From assembly GCA_003388555.1 (NCBI GenBank), contig QQVD01000048.1, positions 62,001 through 126,000 of the forward strand: a stretch of 64,000 bases of DNA, given 5' to 3'. The notes under the pieces are model-generated. The model made no database searches. It was given only the letters and a program-made list of their open reading frames with translations, and was not told where the DNA came from. The stretch is from Acidobacteriota bacterium. GTDB taxonomy: Bacteria > Acidobacteriota > Thermoanaerobaculia > Multivoradales > Multivoraceae. A program made the position numbers and the translations under genes. Shown here in pieces: positions 33,115-43,077 of this stretch (within the stretch, counting starts at the first letter, position 1; every line of letters begins with the position of its first letter).

Positions 33115-35019
33115 CTACCGCAAGCTGAGCAGGTACAGCCGGTGCCCACCACCGCTGCCGCGCCCGCCGACGCTTCCCAGCACCACCAGGTGCACGGTGC
33201 CGTCGGCGCCTTCGACCGCTCGGGCGGCGCCCCATGCGATGCCCCGGTGGTCACCGCCGGCATCGCCCGTCGCGTCGTCTTCTTCCCAGTCGCCTTCTCC
33301 CGAGGTCTCGGCCGGGCCGCCACTGGCGCCGTCGTCCTCGAAGTCGACCCGCATGCCTTGGTCCCTTGCCGCCGGCAGCCCGTGGCTCCACAGAGGCACG
33401 CCGTAGGGCCCGCGTCGGCCGCGCCCGTCGGCCGCCAGACCGGGCAGCAGGTAGAGGCCGCGCGACTGCAGCACCAGGTCCTCGATCCCGTCGCCGGTGA
33501 GGTCGCGCACGAAGGTCCAGTCGGCGAAGGGTTGCTCGATCTTGATGCTCACCTTGGTCATCCGGGAGTCACCCGGGACGGCATGTCCCGACGTGGGGTC
33601 GAGGCGCTCGGCATAGAGCTCCTTGCCGGAGAAGCCCTCGCGCTGCAGCAGCAGGAGCTCGACGGCGCCGTCGCGGTCGACGTCGGCGGCGCGCACCCCG
33701 AGGTCCTGCCAGATGCGGCTGCGCGTCGCCTCGGCGAGGAGGGGAGTCGAGCCACGGCGGGTGCGGTCGTCGGCGAGGCGCCAGAGCCGCACCTTCTTGC
33801 GCTCGAGGATGCCTACGCGGTCGGCGCGCAGCGCCTGTGCCGCCACGTAGACCTCCTCGTCGCCCCTCTCGTCGCCCTTCTCGCGGATGGCGAAGAACTC
33901 GGCGCCGATCGGGCGCTCGTTCTCCGGGGTGCGCAACCAGTAGGTCACCAGCTCCGGGAGGGCGCCTCCGCCGTCGCCGGGAGTCGACGCTTCGCCGGCG
34001 CCTGTGTCGCCGACCGTCTCCACCGTGGCTTCCTCGGTGCCGGCGGGCGGCAGCTCGAGCAGGCGCACCTGCCAGCGCAGCGGTCCGGCCTCCCAGGGGC
34101 CGATCGCCCACCGTGCCGCGGACCGGGAAGGACCGTCACCGGGATCCGTCGCCTGGATCGTGCGCACGCGTTGGATCGGCGGCGTCTCGAGACGCAGGGT
34201 CGGGCCGCCGATGGATGCCTGCACCGGGAGCGGCACGCTGGCGATGCGCTGCGGCGCTGCGTCGCCCGGGTGCAGGCGGTAGAGGCTGACCGACCCGACG
34301 CCGGCCCAGGCGAAGACGTCGTCGAACGGCTCCAGCGCATCGACCAGGCCGCGCGGCGGCGCACCGGGCTGCTCGAGCCACGGCTCGAAGCGTGCGCCAC
34401 GCTCGCCCTGCACCAGGCGGTGGGCCTTTCCGTGGCGCACGAGGAGCAGCTCGGAGACGCCGTCGAGGTCGACATCGAGCGCGGCGAGACGGGCTCCGTG
34501 CTCGAGGCCGCCGACGACGTGCTCGAGCCGGTGCGCGGCCGCCGCGGCCGCCGCCTCCGGGCCAGCGGCCGGCAGCATCAGGCGCAGCAGCCGGCGCGGC
34601 GCGCTCTCGTCGAGCCGCAGGGTGAGGTCCGGCGCGGGCGCGTCACCGAGGCGGTCCTCGTCGGCTTCCTCGCCGTCGGCACCATCGCTCCCGACAGCAG
34701 CGCCTTCCCCACCTCGGGCCGAAGCCGCGGACGCGTCCTCGAGCACTTCGTCGAGATCGATCGGATCGCGCACCAGCAGGAAGAGCTCGCATCCCGGAGC
34801 CGTGACCTGCGTGGCCTGCGCCGCTGGCCCGGCGGCGCGGACCTCACCGTGCCTCGGGCAGGTCGCGACCCAGTCGTCGACCCAGCCGGCGACGTCGTGG
34901 TACATGGTGACGGCGTCGGCAGGCAGGGCGCCGCCGGACGCGTGCAGCACCGGTGCGGCGAGCGCCATGGTGAGAACAGTGGAAGCGGTGAGAACGTCGC
35001 GGGCGAGGGCGTGCTTCAT
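33115..35019 (-). CDS. Exported FG-GAP/VCBS-type repeat protein
   Basis: A 634-residue protein with a signal peptide (MKHALARDVLTASTVLTMALAAPVLHA). Scattered calcium-loop beta-propeller repeats are visible, such as LDVDLDGVSELLLVRHG, DVDRDGAVELLLLQ and DLTGDGIEDLVLQ. A long acidic, low-complexity stretch lies near 85-130. It shares the segment PDLTLRLDE with the protein encoded just upstream, so the two are paralogues. They overlap by four bases. Such repeat proteins are usually extracellular or periplasmic binding proteins; the ligand is unknown. Confidence 0.75.
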   Translation of the reverse strand: MKHALARDVLTASTVLTMALAAPVLHASGGALPADAVTMYHDVAGWVDDWVATCPRHGEVRAAGPAAQATQVTAPGCELFLLVRDPIDLDEVLEDASAASARGGEGAAVGSDGADGEEADEDRLGDAPAPDLTLRLDESAPRRLLRLMLPAAGPEAAAAAAAHRLEHVVGGLEHGARLAALDVDLDGVSELLLVRHGKAHRLVQGERGARFEPWLEQPGAPPRGLVDALEPFDDVFAWAGVGSVSLYRLHPGDAAPQRIASVPLPVQASIGGPTLRLETPPIQRVRTIQATDPGDGPSRSAARWAIGPWEAGPLRWQVRLLELPPAGTEEATVETVGDTGAGEASTPGDGGGALPELVTYWLRTPENERPIGAEFFAIREKGDERGDEEVYVAAQALRADRVGILERKKVRLWRLADDRTRRGSTPLLAEATRSRIWQDLGVRAADVDRDGAVELLLLQREGFSGKELYAERLDPTSGHAVPGDSRMTKVSIKIEQPFADWTFVRDLTGDGIEDLVLQSRGLYLLPGLAADGRGRRGPYGVPLWSHGLPAARDQGMRVDFEDDGASGGPAETSGEGDWEEDDATGDAGGDHRGIAWGAARAVEGADGTVHLVVLGSVGGRGSGGGHRLYLLSLR

Positions 35020-36797
35020 CGCCCGGCTCCCGCCGACTGGTAGAGGTGCACGGTGACGGTGGGAGTGACCCCCGCCTCGGCGGGTCGCCGCGGCTGCAGG
35101 ACCACGAGATCGGAGAGGCCGTCTCCGTCGTAGTCGTCGATGCGCACCAGGGCGAGGTTCTTCGGCTCCTCGTCGAGCCGCAGGGTGAGGTCCGGCGCGG
35201 CGGGATAGCGGCAGCCGTCACGGCCGAGGTGGATGGTGACGTCGCGGCCGCGTCCCATCTGCACGAAATCGCGCCGACCGTCGCCGTCGAAGTCGCCGGC
35301 GAACTGCGACAGCTGGCCGATGCGCAGGTCGTCGAGCCGCAGCTTGAACTTGCCGGAGAGATCGAGCCCGGAGACCGCTTCGAAGGCTCCGTCCTCGCTC
35401 TGGCAGTGCACATGGAAGTCCATGCCGAGGCTGAGACTGCGGGTCGCCAGGATGCGCACCGCCTGCAGCAGGCTGAAGTCCAGGGTGACGCTGACCAGGT
35501 CGAGGCGGCCGTCGCCGTCGAGGTCCTGGAAGCCGCCCGGCACGGGGATCTCCTCGCCCTCCCCGTCGGCTCGGGCGTAGCCGAGCGAGCGGAACTCGGT
35601 GGCGGCGGCCTCGGCCGGCAGCAGCGATGCGTCGAGGCGGTGCACCCGGTGCAGCATCGGCGGCACCTTGGCCTCGCGCATCGACTTGCGCATGCCGGCG
35701 TCGGGGTCCGAGAGATCGAGCTGGGTCACCACCTCGGCGTTGCGATCGCCGTCGAGATTGCCGACGAAGGTGACGCCGACCTCGCCGCGGTCGAGCAGCG
35801 ACCAGTGTGCGAACGGCTGCACGGCGTCGGCGAAGCGGCCCTCGCCGAGGTTGCGGTGGATGCGGACTTCGCGCCAGTCGCCGTCCCGCTCGCGCACCAG
35901 CAGCTCGGGCAGACCGTCGCCGTCGAGGTCGCGCACCAGCGGCAGCGGCACGTGGCGCACCGTGCCGGGCATCGGCTCTTCCCACAGCGACAGGCGGGCG
36001 TGCGGAGGGAGTGAGCCCGCGGTTCCCGTCCCCTCGGCCTCGCCCAGGGTCGCACGCAGGTCGGCGGCGCGGTAGAGCAGGTGCTCCTCGCCCGAGGGCA
36101 GCAGCAGGTCGAGCTCGCCGTCGCCGTCGACGTCCAGCAGCAGGTCGAGGCGGGGCAGGAAGCTCGCCGAGTGGCTGAGCACCGAAGGCGCGACGAGGAA
36201 GGGCTCGAGGCGGAGAGCTCCGGCGCCTCGATCGACGACGAGGCGTGAGAGCCCGGCGTCGGTGAGCGCGACGACCGCCAGCGGGTCGGGCCCTCTCTCG
36301 AGCGAGAGGACCTCCGGGCCGAGCTCGAGGGGCGGCAGCGAGGCGTCGTACCCTCCCTCCGACCGGGCCAGGAAGACGAACAGCTCGCGCCTGTCGAACA
36401 GGGCCGGCACCACGGTCATCACCTCGACCACCCCTTCGACCAGCGACTCGTCGTCGAGCTCGACCTGCTCCTCGATGCCGATCTGCTCCCAGCGCACCGA
36501 GGCGACGACCACGATGAGGTCGGGCAGCGTGTCGGCGTCGACGTCGGCCGAGAGGAGGCTCGCCGCCGGGCCGGGCAGCTCGAGTGTGGTGTGTCGCAGC
36601 TCGAGGCGCGTTGCGCTCGTCGGCGAGGCGGCGATGCAGACGAGCAGGAGGGTGGCCAGGATCTGCAGCGGGCGCAGGGGAGGGTGTGCACCCACAGCGC
36701 GCCCGAGACGGCCGGCGAGCCGAGATCGCCTCGGCGAGGCGAGGCGTGGCCGGCGCGCCGCGAGCGGCAGCGGGTGGCGGGAGTGGTGGAGCGGCAT
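35016..36797 (-). CDS. Exported FG-GAP/VCBS-type repeat protein, upstream paralogue
   Basis: A 593-residue protein from the ATG at 36797. The hydrophobic export segment is LQILATLLLVCIAASPTSA, after a long Arg-rich n-region. Multiple Asp-rich calcium loops occur (LLDVDGDGELDLLLP, RDLDGDGLPELLVRE, DFDGDGRRDFVQM, DDYDGDGLSDLVVLQ), probably forming one or two seven-bladed propellers. The motif APDLTLRLDEEPKNLALVRID recurs in the downstream paralogue. Its stop overlaps that gene's start (ATGA at 35016-35019), so the two are translated together. The longer frame to 37121 lacks a ribosome site and is not used. Confidence 0.75.
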   Translation of the reverse strand: MPLHHSRHPLPLAARRPRLASPRRSRLAGRLGRAVGAHPPLRPLQILATLLLVCIAASPTSATRLELRHTTLELPGPAASLLSADVDADTLPDLIVVVASVRWEQIGIEEQVELDDESLVEGVVEVMTVVPALFDRRELFVFLARSEGGYDASLPPLELGPEVLSLERGPDPLAVVALTDAGLSRLVVDRGAGALRLEPFLVAPSVLSHSASFLPRLDLLLDVDGDGELDLLLPSGEEHLLYRAADLRATLGEAEGTGTAGSLPPHARLSLWEEPMPGTVRHVPLPLVRDLDGDGLPELLVRERDGDWREVRIHRNLGEGRFADAVQPFAHWSLLDRGEVGVTFVGNLDGDRNAEVVTQLDLSDPDAGMRKSMREAKVPPMLHRVHRLDASLLPAEAAATEFRSLGYARADGEGEEIPVPGGFQDLDGDGRLDLVSVTLDFSLLQAVRILATRSLSLGMDFHVHCQSEDGAFEAVSGLDLSGKFKLRLDDLRIGQLSQFAGDFDGDGRRDFVQMGRGRDVTIHLGRDGCRYPAAPDLTLRLDEEPKNLALVRIDDYDGDGLSDLVVLQPRRPAEAGVTPTVTVHLYQSAGAGR

Positions 36798-37080
36798 CGC
36801 GGCGGAGGCTGAGCTGGCGTGGCGATCCGCGGAGTGTCGGATCTCCTCCCAGAGAACGTTCAGGCGGCGAGCGGATTTCCGGCCTCGCAGGGAGTGCCGG
36901 CGCCGGACGGATCGCCCCGGGCATGGCGCGACCCTCGCCGCCATCACGCAGGCGTCGGCCGGGCGCCTCGGTTGGCGCGGCGGCGACTGGCCGGCCGTGG
37001 GACGCCTCGACCTCCGGCAGGCGCGAGGCGCACGCCCGACCCGAGACGGGGTTCGACGGGGCGGGTTCTTCGAGCCGCGG

Positions 37081-38700
37081 TCAGCGCCGGCGCAGAGCCT
37101 CGAGCCGATCGTTGATCTCACGCTGCAGAGCGGAGCCCGGCTTCACCTCGTCGCCGAGCTCGAGGTAGGCCTGCGCCTCGGCGTCGAAGCGCGGCCACTC
37201 GGGCAGGCCGTCGCGGTTCGGGTCGCCGGTGGTGGCGAACTGCACCCAGTAGGCAAGCATGGTCTCGGAGAGCGACTCGTCGAGCTCGCCGTAAGCCTCG
37301 TCCTCGAGCGTGGCGAAGACGTAGGGCAGCTCGGCGGCGTGGTGGGCGCCGAGTCCGGGGTCGCTGGGATTGGTGCGGGTGAAGTGGTACTGGAAGGCCG
37401 GCGAAGGCACCTTCTGGTGGCCGAGCAGCATGGCGCGCGAGGCGCGCAGGAACCAGCTGTCGGTGAGGTATCGGTTGAGCTGGTCGCGCAACGCGCCGTC
37501 GTCGGGGTAGAGCGCCACGAGCTCGTCGCCGTGGGGTGCGAAGTCGGCCGCCATCAGCTTCTCGAACGATGCGCGGTCGGCGATCCCGAGGGAGGGCGCG
37601 AACATCGTGCCTTCGTCGCGGTTGGTGCCGACGATCAGCGGCACGTCGGCGTGGCTGCCGGACGCGAAGAGCTGCTCGCTGGGCTCCGGCAGGAAGCGCC
37701 CTTCGACGGTCAGGTGCGGCTCGAAGCCGGCCATGCCGGTGCGGGTGACGATCGCCTGGGCGTCGAGGCCGCGCAGTGCGGCGACCGTCTGCTCGCCGCC
37801 CTGCAGCAGCTTCTCCGCCCAGCCGGCGCCGACGTCCTCGGCGCTGGGCAGGCGGCTGCGGTCGACCCGCAGCTGGCGCACGTTGGTCTGGTTGACCCAC
37901 GGGCTCTGCGCGATGGCGCGGTGGAAGAGACCGCGTGCCAGCGGGCTGGCGAGCAGGGCGTGCACGCTGGTGCCGCCCGCCGACTCGCCGAAGATCGTCA
38001 CGTTGCCGGGGTCGCCGCCGAAGGCGCGGGCGTTGCGCTGCACCCACTGCAGTGCCGCGATCTGGTCGAGGAAACCGTAGTTGCCCGAGGCGCCCTGCTC
38101 GGACTCGGCCGACAGCGCCGGGTGGGCGAGGAAGCCGAGCGGGCCGAGCCGGTAGTTGATCGACACCAGCACGACGCCGCTGCGGGCCAGGGCGCTGCCG
38201 TCGTAGAACCTCTGATGGCTCCAGCCGAGGCTGAGGCCACCGCCGTGGATCCACACCATGACCGGGCGGGCGGTGTCGTCGCCGGCCGAGCCGGTGGTCC
38301 AGACGTTGAGGTAGAGGCAGTCCTCGTCGGTCGGCGGCATCGTCTCGCCCATCATCATCGCCAGCATCGGCAGCTGCGGGCAGGCGGGAGCGAACGCGGT
38401 CGCGTCGCGCACGCCGTCCCAGCCGGCGGGCGCCGCGGGCGGGCGCCAGCGCAGCTCGCCGACCGGCGCCGCCGCGTAGGGGATGCCGCGGAAGACGCGC
38501 AGACCGCTGGGCGGGTCCAGCAGCTCGCCGCGCACGGCGCCTTCGACGAGCTGGGCCGTCGCCGCGTCGCTCCGGGCGCCGGCCGCGTCGGCGAGGAGCG
38601 TCAGCGAGCAGACGGCGAGGGCGAGGGCCGGGGCGAGGATCGGCGTCGCGGAAGAGCTGCGCGAGGCGAGGGACCGGGTCGAGCACTGGAGTGGGGACAT
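37081..38700 (-). CDS. Exported type-B carboxylesterase
   Basis: A 539-residue alpha/beta hydrolase with a signal peptide (ILAPALALAVCSLTLLADA). Family signatures are FRGIPYAAAPVGELRW, EDCLYLNVW, oxyanion-hole WIHGGGLS, nucleophile elbow FGESAGG (about residue 240), acid Glu in TNRDEGTMF, and His in GAHHAAELPYVF. The full catalytic triad is present. Members hydrolyse carboxyl esters in the periplasm or outside the cell; substrate unknown. It lies 283 bp upstream of the FG-GAP pair on the same strand, so co-transcription is possible but unproven. Confidence 0.92.
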   Translation of the reverse strand: MSPLQCSTRSLASRSSSATPILAPALALAVCSLTLLADAAGARSDAATAQLVEGAVRGELLDPPSGLRVFRGIPYAAAPVGELRWRPPAAPAGWDGVRDATAFAPACPQLPMLAMMMGETMPPTDEDCLYLNVWTTGSAGDDTARPVMVWIHGGGLSLGWSHQRFYDGSALARSGVVLVSINYRLGPLGFLAHPALSAESEQGASGNYGFLDQIAALQWVQRNARAFGGDPGNVTIFGESAGGTSVHALLASPLARGLFHRAIAQSPWVNQTNVRQLRVDRSRLPSAEDVGAGWAEKLLQGGEQTVAALRGLDAQAIVTRTGMAGFEPHLTVEGRFLPEPSEQLFASGSHADVPLIVGTNRDEGTMFAPSLGIADRASFEKLMAADFAPHGDELVALYPDDGALRDQLNRYLTDSWFLRASRAMLLGHQKVPSPAFQYHFTRTNPSDPGLGAHHAAELPYVFATLEDEAYGELDESLSETMLAYWVQFATTGDPNRDGLPEWPRFDAEAQAYLELGDEVKPGSALQREINDRLEALRRR

Positions 38701-38978
38701 GGCGCTGCTCCTGCGGGGCTCCTAGGGATCTGGAGGGACGGGGCTGTGATGGGCCTGGATCAGTTTAAGCCAGCGCGGGCCTCGGGGCACGGCAGCGGGC
38801 GCTCCGACCCGACGGGCGGATGCCCGGAAAGCGACGTGCCAGAATCCGGTCGTCCCCCTGCGTCTCGCGATCGTCGCCGCCGGCGAGTGTCGGCAACGCA
38901 GGCCCCGCAGCCCCGCAGGGCCCCGAGCTGGTGTCGAAGCGGGCTCAGTCCCAGAGGTCGGCAGATCCACCAGGTCTC

Positions 38979-41900
38979 GTGAAGCGCCGCTCAGCAGCCC
39001 GCGACGGTGTCGACGTCGCGCCGCGTCCGTTCTCGCGGCGGCTGCGGCGGAGCGGTGGGCAGGCGGCGCTCGCCGTGGCGACCTCGATGGCACCGGCCTT
39101 CGCCGCGCCCCCGCCGGAGCTCGAGTTCTCCCGCGTGGCCACCGAGACCGGGCCGTCCCACAACACGATCTTCGCGGTGACGCAGGATCGCCAGGGCTTC
39201 CTCTGGGTGGGCACGCAGGACGGCTTGAACCGCTTCGACGGCTACGAGTTCAGGGTCTATCGGCACGATCCTCGCGATCCCCACTCGTTGTCCTCGAATC
39301 GCGTGCGTGCCGTGCTCGAGGATTCGGCGGGCCGGCTGTGGATCGGAACCTCGGCCGGTATCGATCGGCTGGATCGCGCCCGGCAGCGCTTCGAACACGC
39401 CGTCGTGCCGCCGCCGGAGGCGATGGGCGATGGCCAGGGAGGGGGCGGCCGCGGAGATGCAGGAAGACCCGGAGGCAGAGTCGACGTGCTCGAGCTGGTC
39501 GAGGGCCCGAGCGGGACGCTGTGGGCGGCGACCAGCGTCGGCCTGCTGCGTCGCGGGGCGGCCGACGAGCGCTGGTCCTGGGCCCTGGAGCTGGCGACGC
39601 TCGAGCACCCCCAGGCGGCATCGGTGGGGGTCGTGCGTCGGGTGCGCGAAGCGGCCGACGGGACCGTCTGGCTGCTGGTGGAAGACGCGCGGCCGGGCCA
39701 GAACCGGCTCTTGCGCCTGGGCCGGGACGGCGATCGGCAGAGCTACGCGGCGGGAGTCGCCGTCGGCCTCGACCTCGATGCACACGGTCGCCCCTGGCTC
39801 GACGCGGCTGGGCCGTCGTCGCTCGAGCCCTTCGCCAGCGCCGGGCCCGTGGCGGCGGGAGAGCGCCGCGAGGTCAAGGACGTGGTGCTGACCGCCGACG
39901 GCGGGGTCTGGGTGGGCACCAGCCAGGGGGTCGAGTGGCGACCCGATGGATCGCCCGAGATCGCACGTTTCCTCGACGAGGCGCCGGAGATGCTCAGCAG
40001 CCACGTGACGGCGGTATTCGAGGACCGCACCGGCATCGTCTGGCTGGGCACCGAGAACGGTCTCTTCTTCCACGATCCTCACGCCAAGACCTTCCGTCAT
40101 CTGGGCTACGCGCGGCCGGCGCGCTCGGAGGCGGGAGGACCGCCGGTCTCGGCACTGGCGGAGGATCGGCACGGCCGGGTGTGGGCTGGTGCCTTCGTGC
40201 GCGGAGGCCTCTTCCGGCTCGAGGATCGGGACGGCGATCGCGGTCTGGTGCCGGTGGAGACTGCCCTGCCGCCGCAGCAGGTCTGGGCGCTGCTGGCCGA
40301 CGGCGACGAGCTCCTGGTCGGCCTCTCGCGAGCGCTCTGCGCCGTGCCTCTGGATGGAGGGACTGTGCGTTGCGAGCGCACCGAGATCCCGTGTCAGGCG
40401 ATGCTGCGCGACGCGCGCGGGCGGCTCTGGCGCTCGGGGCCGTCTTCGCTGATGGTCCTCGACGAGGGCGTGGTGGTGGGGGAGGGCGGGCGCGAGCGGT
40501 GGCGTGAGCACCGCTACACGCCGAGCTCGACCCTTCCGGCCGAAGCCGAGGTGGTGCAGCTGCTCGCCGACGCCGGCTCGCTCTGGGTCGCCACCTGGGG
40601 CGGGCCGCTGCGTCGTTTCGATCTCGAGCGCGAGGTCTTCGAGACCGTGCCCAGGCGCGACGCCGAGGGCTGGGAGCAGACCAGCCCGGTGCTCGACCTG
40701 CACCGCGACCAGCGCGGCGTGCTCTGGCTGGGCACCGGCGACGGGTTGAGCCGCTACTCGCGCGAAGAGGGTTTCACTCACTTCGTGCCCAGCGACGGCC
40801 TTCCCGGAGCCAACGTCTACAGCGTGCTCGGCGCGGGCGACGGCCTGCTGTGGCTGGGAACGAACCGCGGCCTGGTGCGGCTGGATCCGGACGCCTCGCC
40901 CGAGGCGCGCCTGCGCACCTTCGCTGCCGCGGAGGGAGTGGTCAACGTCGAGTACAACCGCAACGCCCGGCTCGAGGTGTCCGACGGCCGGCTGCTCTTC
41001 GGCGGCCTCCTGGGCATCACCGAGTTGCACCCCGCGGAGATCGTCGACAACCCTCATGCTCCCGGCGTCGCCCTGACCGAGGTCGAGGTGCTGGGCGAGG
41101 ACGGGCCGCGGAGGATCGAGCCGTACGGGCTCGAGCGGGTGGTGATGGCGCCGTCCGACAGCGCCATCACGATCGGGTTCGTGGCCCTCGGCTTCACCCA
41201 CCCCTCGCGCAACCGCCACGCCTACCGGCTGGAGGGAGTCGACCGGGAGTGGGTCGAGGCGGGGAACGAGCGCCATGCCCGCTATACCGCACTGCAGCCG
41301 GGCGAATACGTGTTCAGGGTGCGAGCCGCCAACAACGACGGGGTCTGGAACGACGAGGGGGCCTCGCTGGCGATCGAAGTGCTGCCGCCGTTCTGGCGCA
41401 CCTGGTGGTTTCGCGCCCTGGTGCTCGCCGCCATCGTCGCCGGCCTGACCGTCGCCTACCGCCTGCGCGTGACGCGCCTGATCGAGATGGAGCGCATGCG
41501 ACTGCGCATCGCCGGAGACCTACACGACGAGCTGGGCAGCGACCTCTCGGGGATCGCGCTCGCCGCCGCGCGGATCGGTGGCCACGACTACCTGGAGGAA
41601 CGCGATCGCCAGCATCTCTCGGAGATGCAGACGACGGCGCTACAGGTCATGGAGGGGCTTCGCGACATCGTCTGGTACGTCAACCCGGAGCACGACACGG
41701 TGCAGTCGCTGTCGCGGCGCATGCGGGCCATCGCCGCCACCCAACTCGCCGGCATCGAGCACCGCTTCGTCGGCGATCCGGTCGTCGGCGAGAGATCGGG
41801 GCGGGGCGCCTCCGAACCGGAGCGCGCGGCGAAGCTCGACATGCAGACGCGGCGCGATCTGCTGCTCATCTACAAGGAGTTTCTGCACAACGTCGTGCGC

Positions 41901-42128
41901 CATGCCGGTGCCAGCGAGGTGGAGATCTGCCTCTCGACGGCCGGCGGCGGATTGCGGCTGGTGGTCGCCGACGACGGCGCCGGCTTCGAGCCGGCCGCCG
42001 CTTCGGACGGCACGGGGCTGAGCAGCGTGCGGCGTCGTGCCCGCCGCATCGGCGCCGAGCTCGAGATCGACAGCGCTCCTGGCCGCGGCACGAGGGTGCG
42101 TCTCGAGAGGGAGGGCTCCGCCTCGTGA
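38979..42128 (+). CDS. Propeller-sensor histidine kinase (Reg_prop, Y_Y_Y, HisKA_3)
   Basis: About 1049 residues from a GTG at 38979, chosen because it gives a signal-like segment (AALAVATSMAPAFA). An earlier start at 38820 is possible. At least eight Reg_prop blades (GFLWVGTQDGLNRFDGYEF, GRLWIGTSAGIDRL, GIVWLGTENGLF) form the periplasmic sensor. A Y_Y_Y domain follows (NRHAYRLEGVDREWVEAG). After one transmembrane helix (WWFRALVLAAIVAGLTVAY) come HisKA_3 (LRIAGDLHDELGSDLSG, phospho-His) and HATPase_c (FLHNVVRHAGASEVEI, VVADDGAGF). The NarL-type regulator gene follows directly. The signal is unknown; related sensors often detect polysaccharides. Confidence 0.92.
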   Translation: MKRRSAARDGVDVAPRPFSRRLRRSGGQAALAVATSMAPAFAAPPPELEFSRVATETGPSHNTIFAVTQDRQGFLWVGTQDGLNRFDGYEFRVYRHDPRDPHSLSSNRVRAVLEDSAGRLWIGTSAGIDRLDRARQRFEHAVVPPPEAMGDGQGGGGRGDAGRPGGRVDVLELVEGPSGTLWAATSVGLLRRGAADERWSWALELATLEHPQAASVGVVRRVREAADGTVWLLVEDARPGQNRLLRLGRDGDRQSYAAGVAVGLDLDAHGRPWLDAAGPSSLEPFASAGPVAAGERREVKDVVLTADGGVWVGTSQGVEWRPDGSPEIARFLDEAPEMLSSHVTAVFEDRTGIVWLGTENGLFFHDPHAKTFRHLGYARPARSEAGGPPVSALAEDRHGRVWAGAFVRGGLFRLEDRDGDRGLVPVETALPPQQVWALLADGDELLVGLSRALCAVPLDGGTVRCERTEIPCQAMLRDARGRLWRSGPSSLMVLDEGVVVGEGGRERWREHRYTPSSTLPAEAEVVQLLADAGSLWVATWGGPLRRFDLEREVFETVPRRDAEGWEQTSPVLDLHRDQRGVLWLGTGDGLSRYSREEGFTHFVPSDGLPGANVYSVLGAGDGLLWLGTNRGLVRLDPDASPEARLRTFAAAEGVVNVEYNRNARLEVSDGRLLFGGLLGITELHPAEIVDNPHAPGVALTEVEVLGEDGPRRIEPYGLERVVMAPSDSAITIGFVALGFTHPSRNRHAYRLEGVDREWVEAGNERHARYTALQPGEYVFRVRAANNDGVWNDEGASLAIEVLPPFWRTWWFRALVLAAIVAGLTVAYRLRVTRLIEMERMRLRIAGDLHDELGSDLSGIALAAARIGGHDYLEERDRQHLSEMQTTALQVMEGLRDIVWYVNPEHDTVQSLSRRMRAIAATQLAGIEHRFVGDPVVGERSGRGASEPERAAKLDMQTRRDLLLIYKEFLHNVVRHAGASEVEICLSTAGGGLRLVVADDGAGFEPAAASDGTGLSSVRRRARRIGAELEIDSAPGRGTRVRLEREGSAS

Positions 42129-42237
42129 CGCGATCGCGAATGACGAGAACACGTCAGGGCGCGCGGCGGCGTGCGCGTTCTAGCCTCGACCCGTGCTCCT
42201 CGCCCACGACAGCCAACTCGCGAAGCAGGGGGTCGCC

Positions 42238-42888
42238 ATGACCCGGGAACCGCTGGGCGTCTGGATCGTCGAAGACAACCGCATGCTGCGGCGCAATCTC
42301 GCCGAGCTGATCGAGGAGCAGGAGGCGATGACGTGCCCGCTCGCCGCCTCCTCCTGCGAGGAGTTCCTGCTCGCGCTCGATTCCGGCCAGGTGCCCGACG
42401 TGGTGCTGATGGACCTCGGTCTGCCCGGCAAGAGCGGCGTCGAGGGGATCGTGCGCATGCGCTCGATCTCACCGGCGACCAAGGTCATCGTGCTGACCAT
42501 CCACGAGGAGGACGAGCAGGTCTTCGAGGCGATCTGCGCCGGCGCCTCGGGGTACCTGCTGAAGCCCTCGCCGCCGGAGAAGATCCTCGAGGCGATCCAC
42601 GACGTGCAGCGCGGCGCGGCGCCGATCAACGCCTACATCGCCAGCAAGATGCTGTCGATGTTCTCGCGCCTGTCTCCGCCGCCGCGCGAGGAGGACTACG
42701 GCCTCACGGCGCGCGAGCGCGAGATCCTGCGTCTTCTGGTGGACTGCCTGACCATGAAGCAGATCGCCGCCGAGCTGAATCTGAGCTATCACACGGTCGG
42801 CAACCACCTGCGCAACATCTACCACAAGCTCCACGTGCGCAGCCGCGCCAGTGCCATGGCCAAGGCGCTGCGCGAGGACCTGGTCTGA
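42238..42888 (+). CDS. NarL/FixJ-type response regulator
   Basis: A 216-residue protein. The receiver domain runs about 5-125: acidic pair in WIVEDNRM, phospho-Asp in DVVLMDLGLPGKSG, Thr in VIVLTIHE and Lys in GYLLKPS. A LuxR-type helix-turn-helix lies at about 150-210 (LTAREREILRLLVDCLTMKQ, then SYHTVGNHLRNIYHKL). The ATG at 42238 starts the receiver directly and has AAGCAGGGGG upstream. It follows the propeller kinase by 110 bp and is its evident partner. The giant exported protein 190 bp downstream is a candidate target. Confidence 0.93.
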   Translation: MTREPLGVWIVEDNRMLRRNLAELIEEQEAMTCPLAASSCEEFLLALDSGQVPDVVLMDLGLPGKSGVEGIVRMRSISPATKVIVLTIHEEDEQVFEAICAGASGYLLKPSPPEKILEAIHDVQRGAAPINAYIASKMLSMFSRLSPPPREEDYGLTAREREILRLLVDCLTMKQIAAELNLSYHTVGNHLRNIYHKLHVRSRASAMAKALREDLV

Positions 42889-43077
42889 CAGCGGCGTCTG
42901 CCCACAGGCGGCTGCGGTCTCTTCGACTTCGAATCGGTGCGGCGCGCCGCCGAAGCTCGGAGACGATCCGGCGTGGCAGGGTCCTCGTCGAGGCAGTCCG
43001 CCGACAACTGACGAGTTCTCGTCATGGACCGGCACCCTGCCGGACGGTCGAATCTCCAAACGAAGGAGATCGATCCC

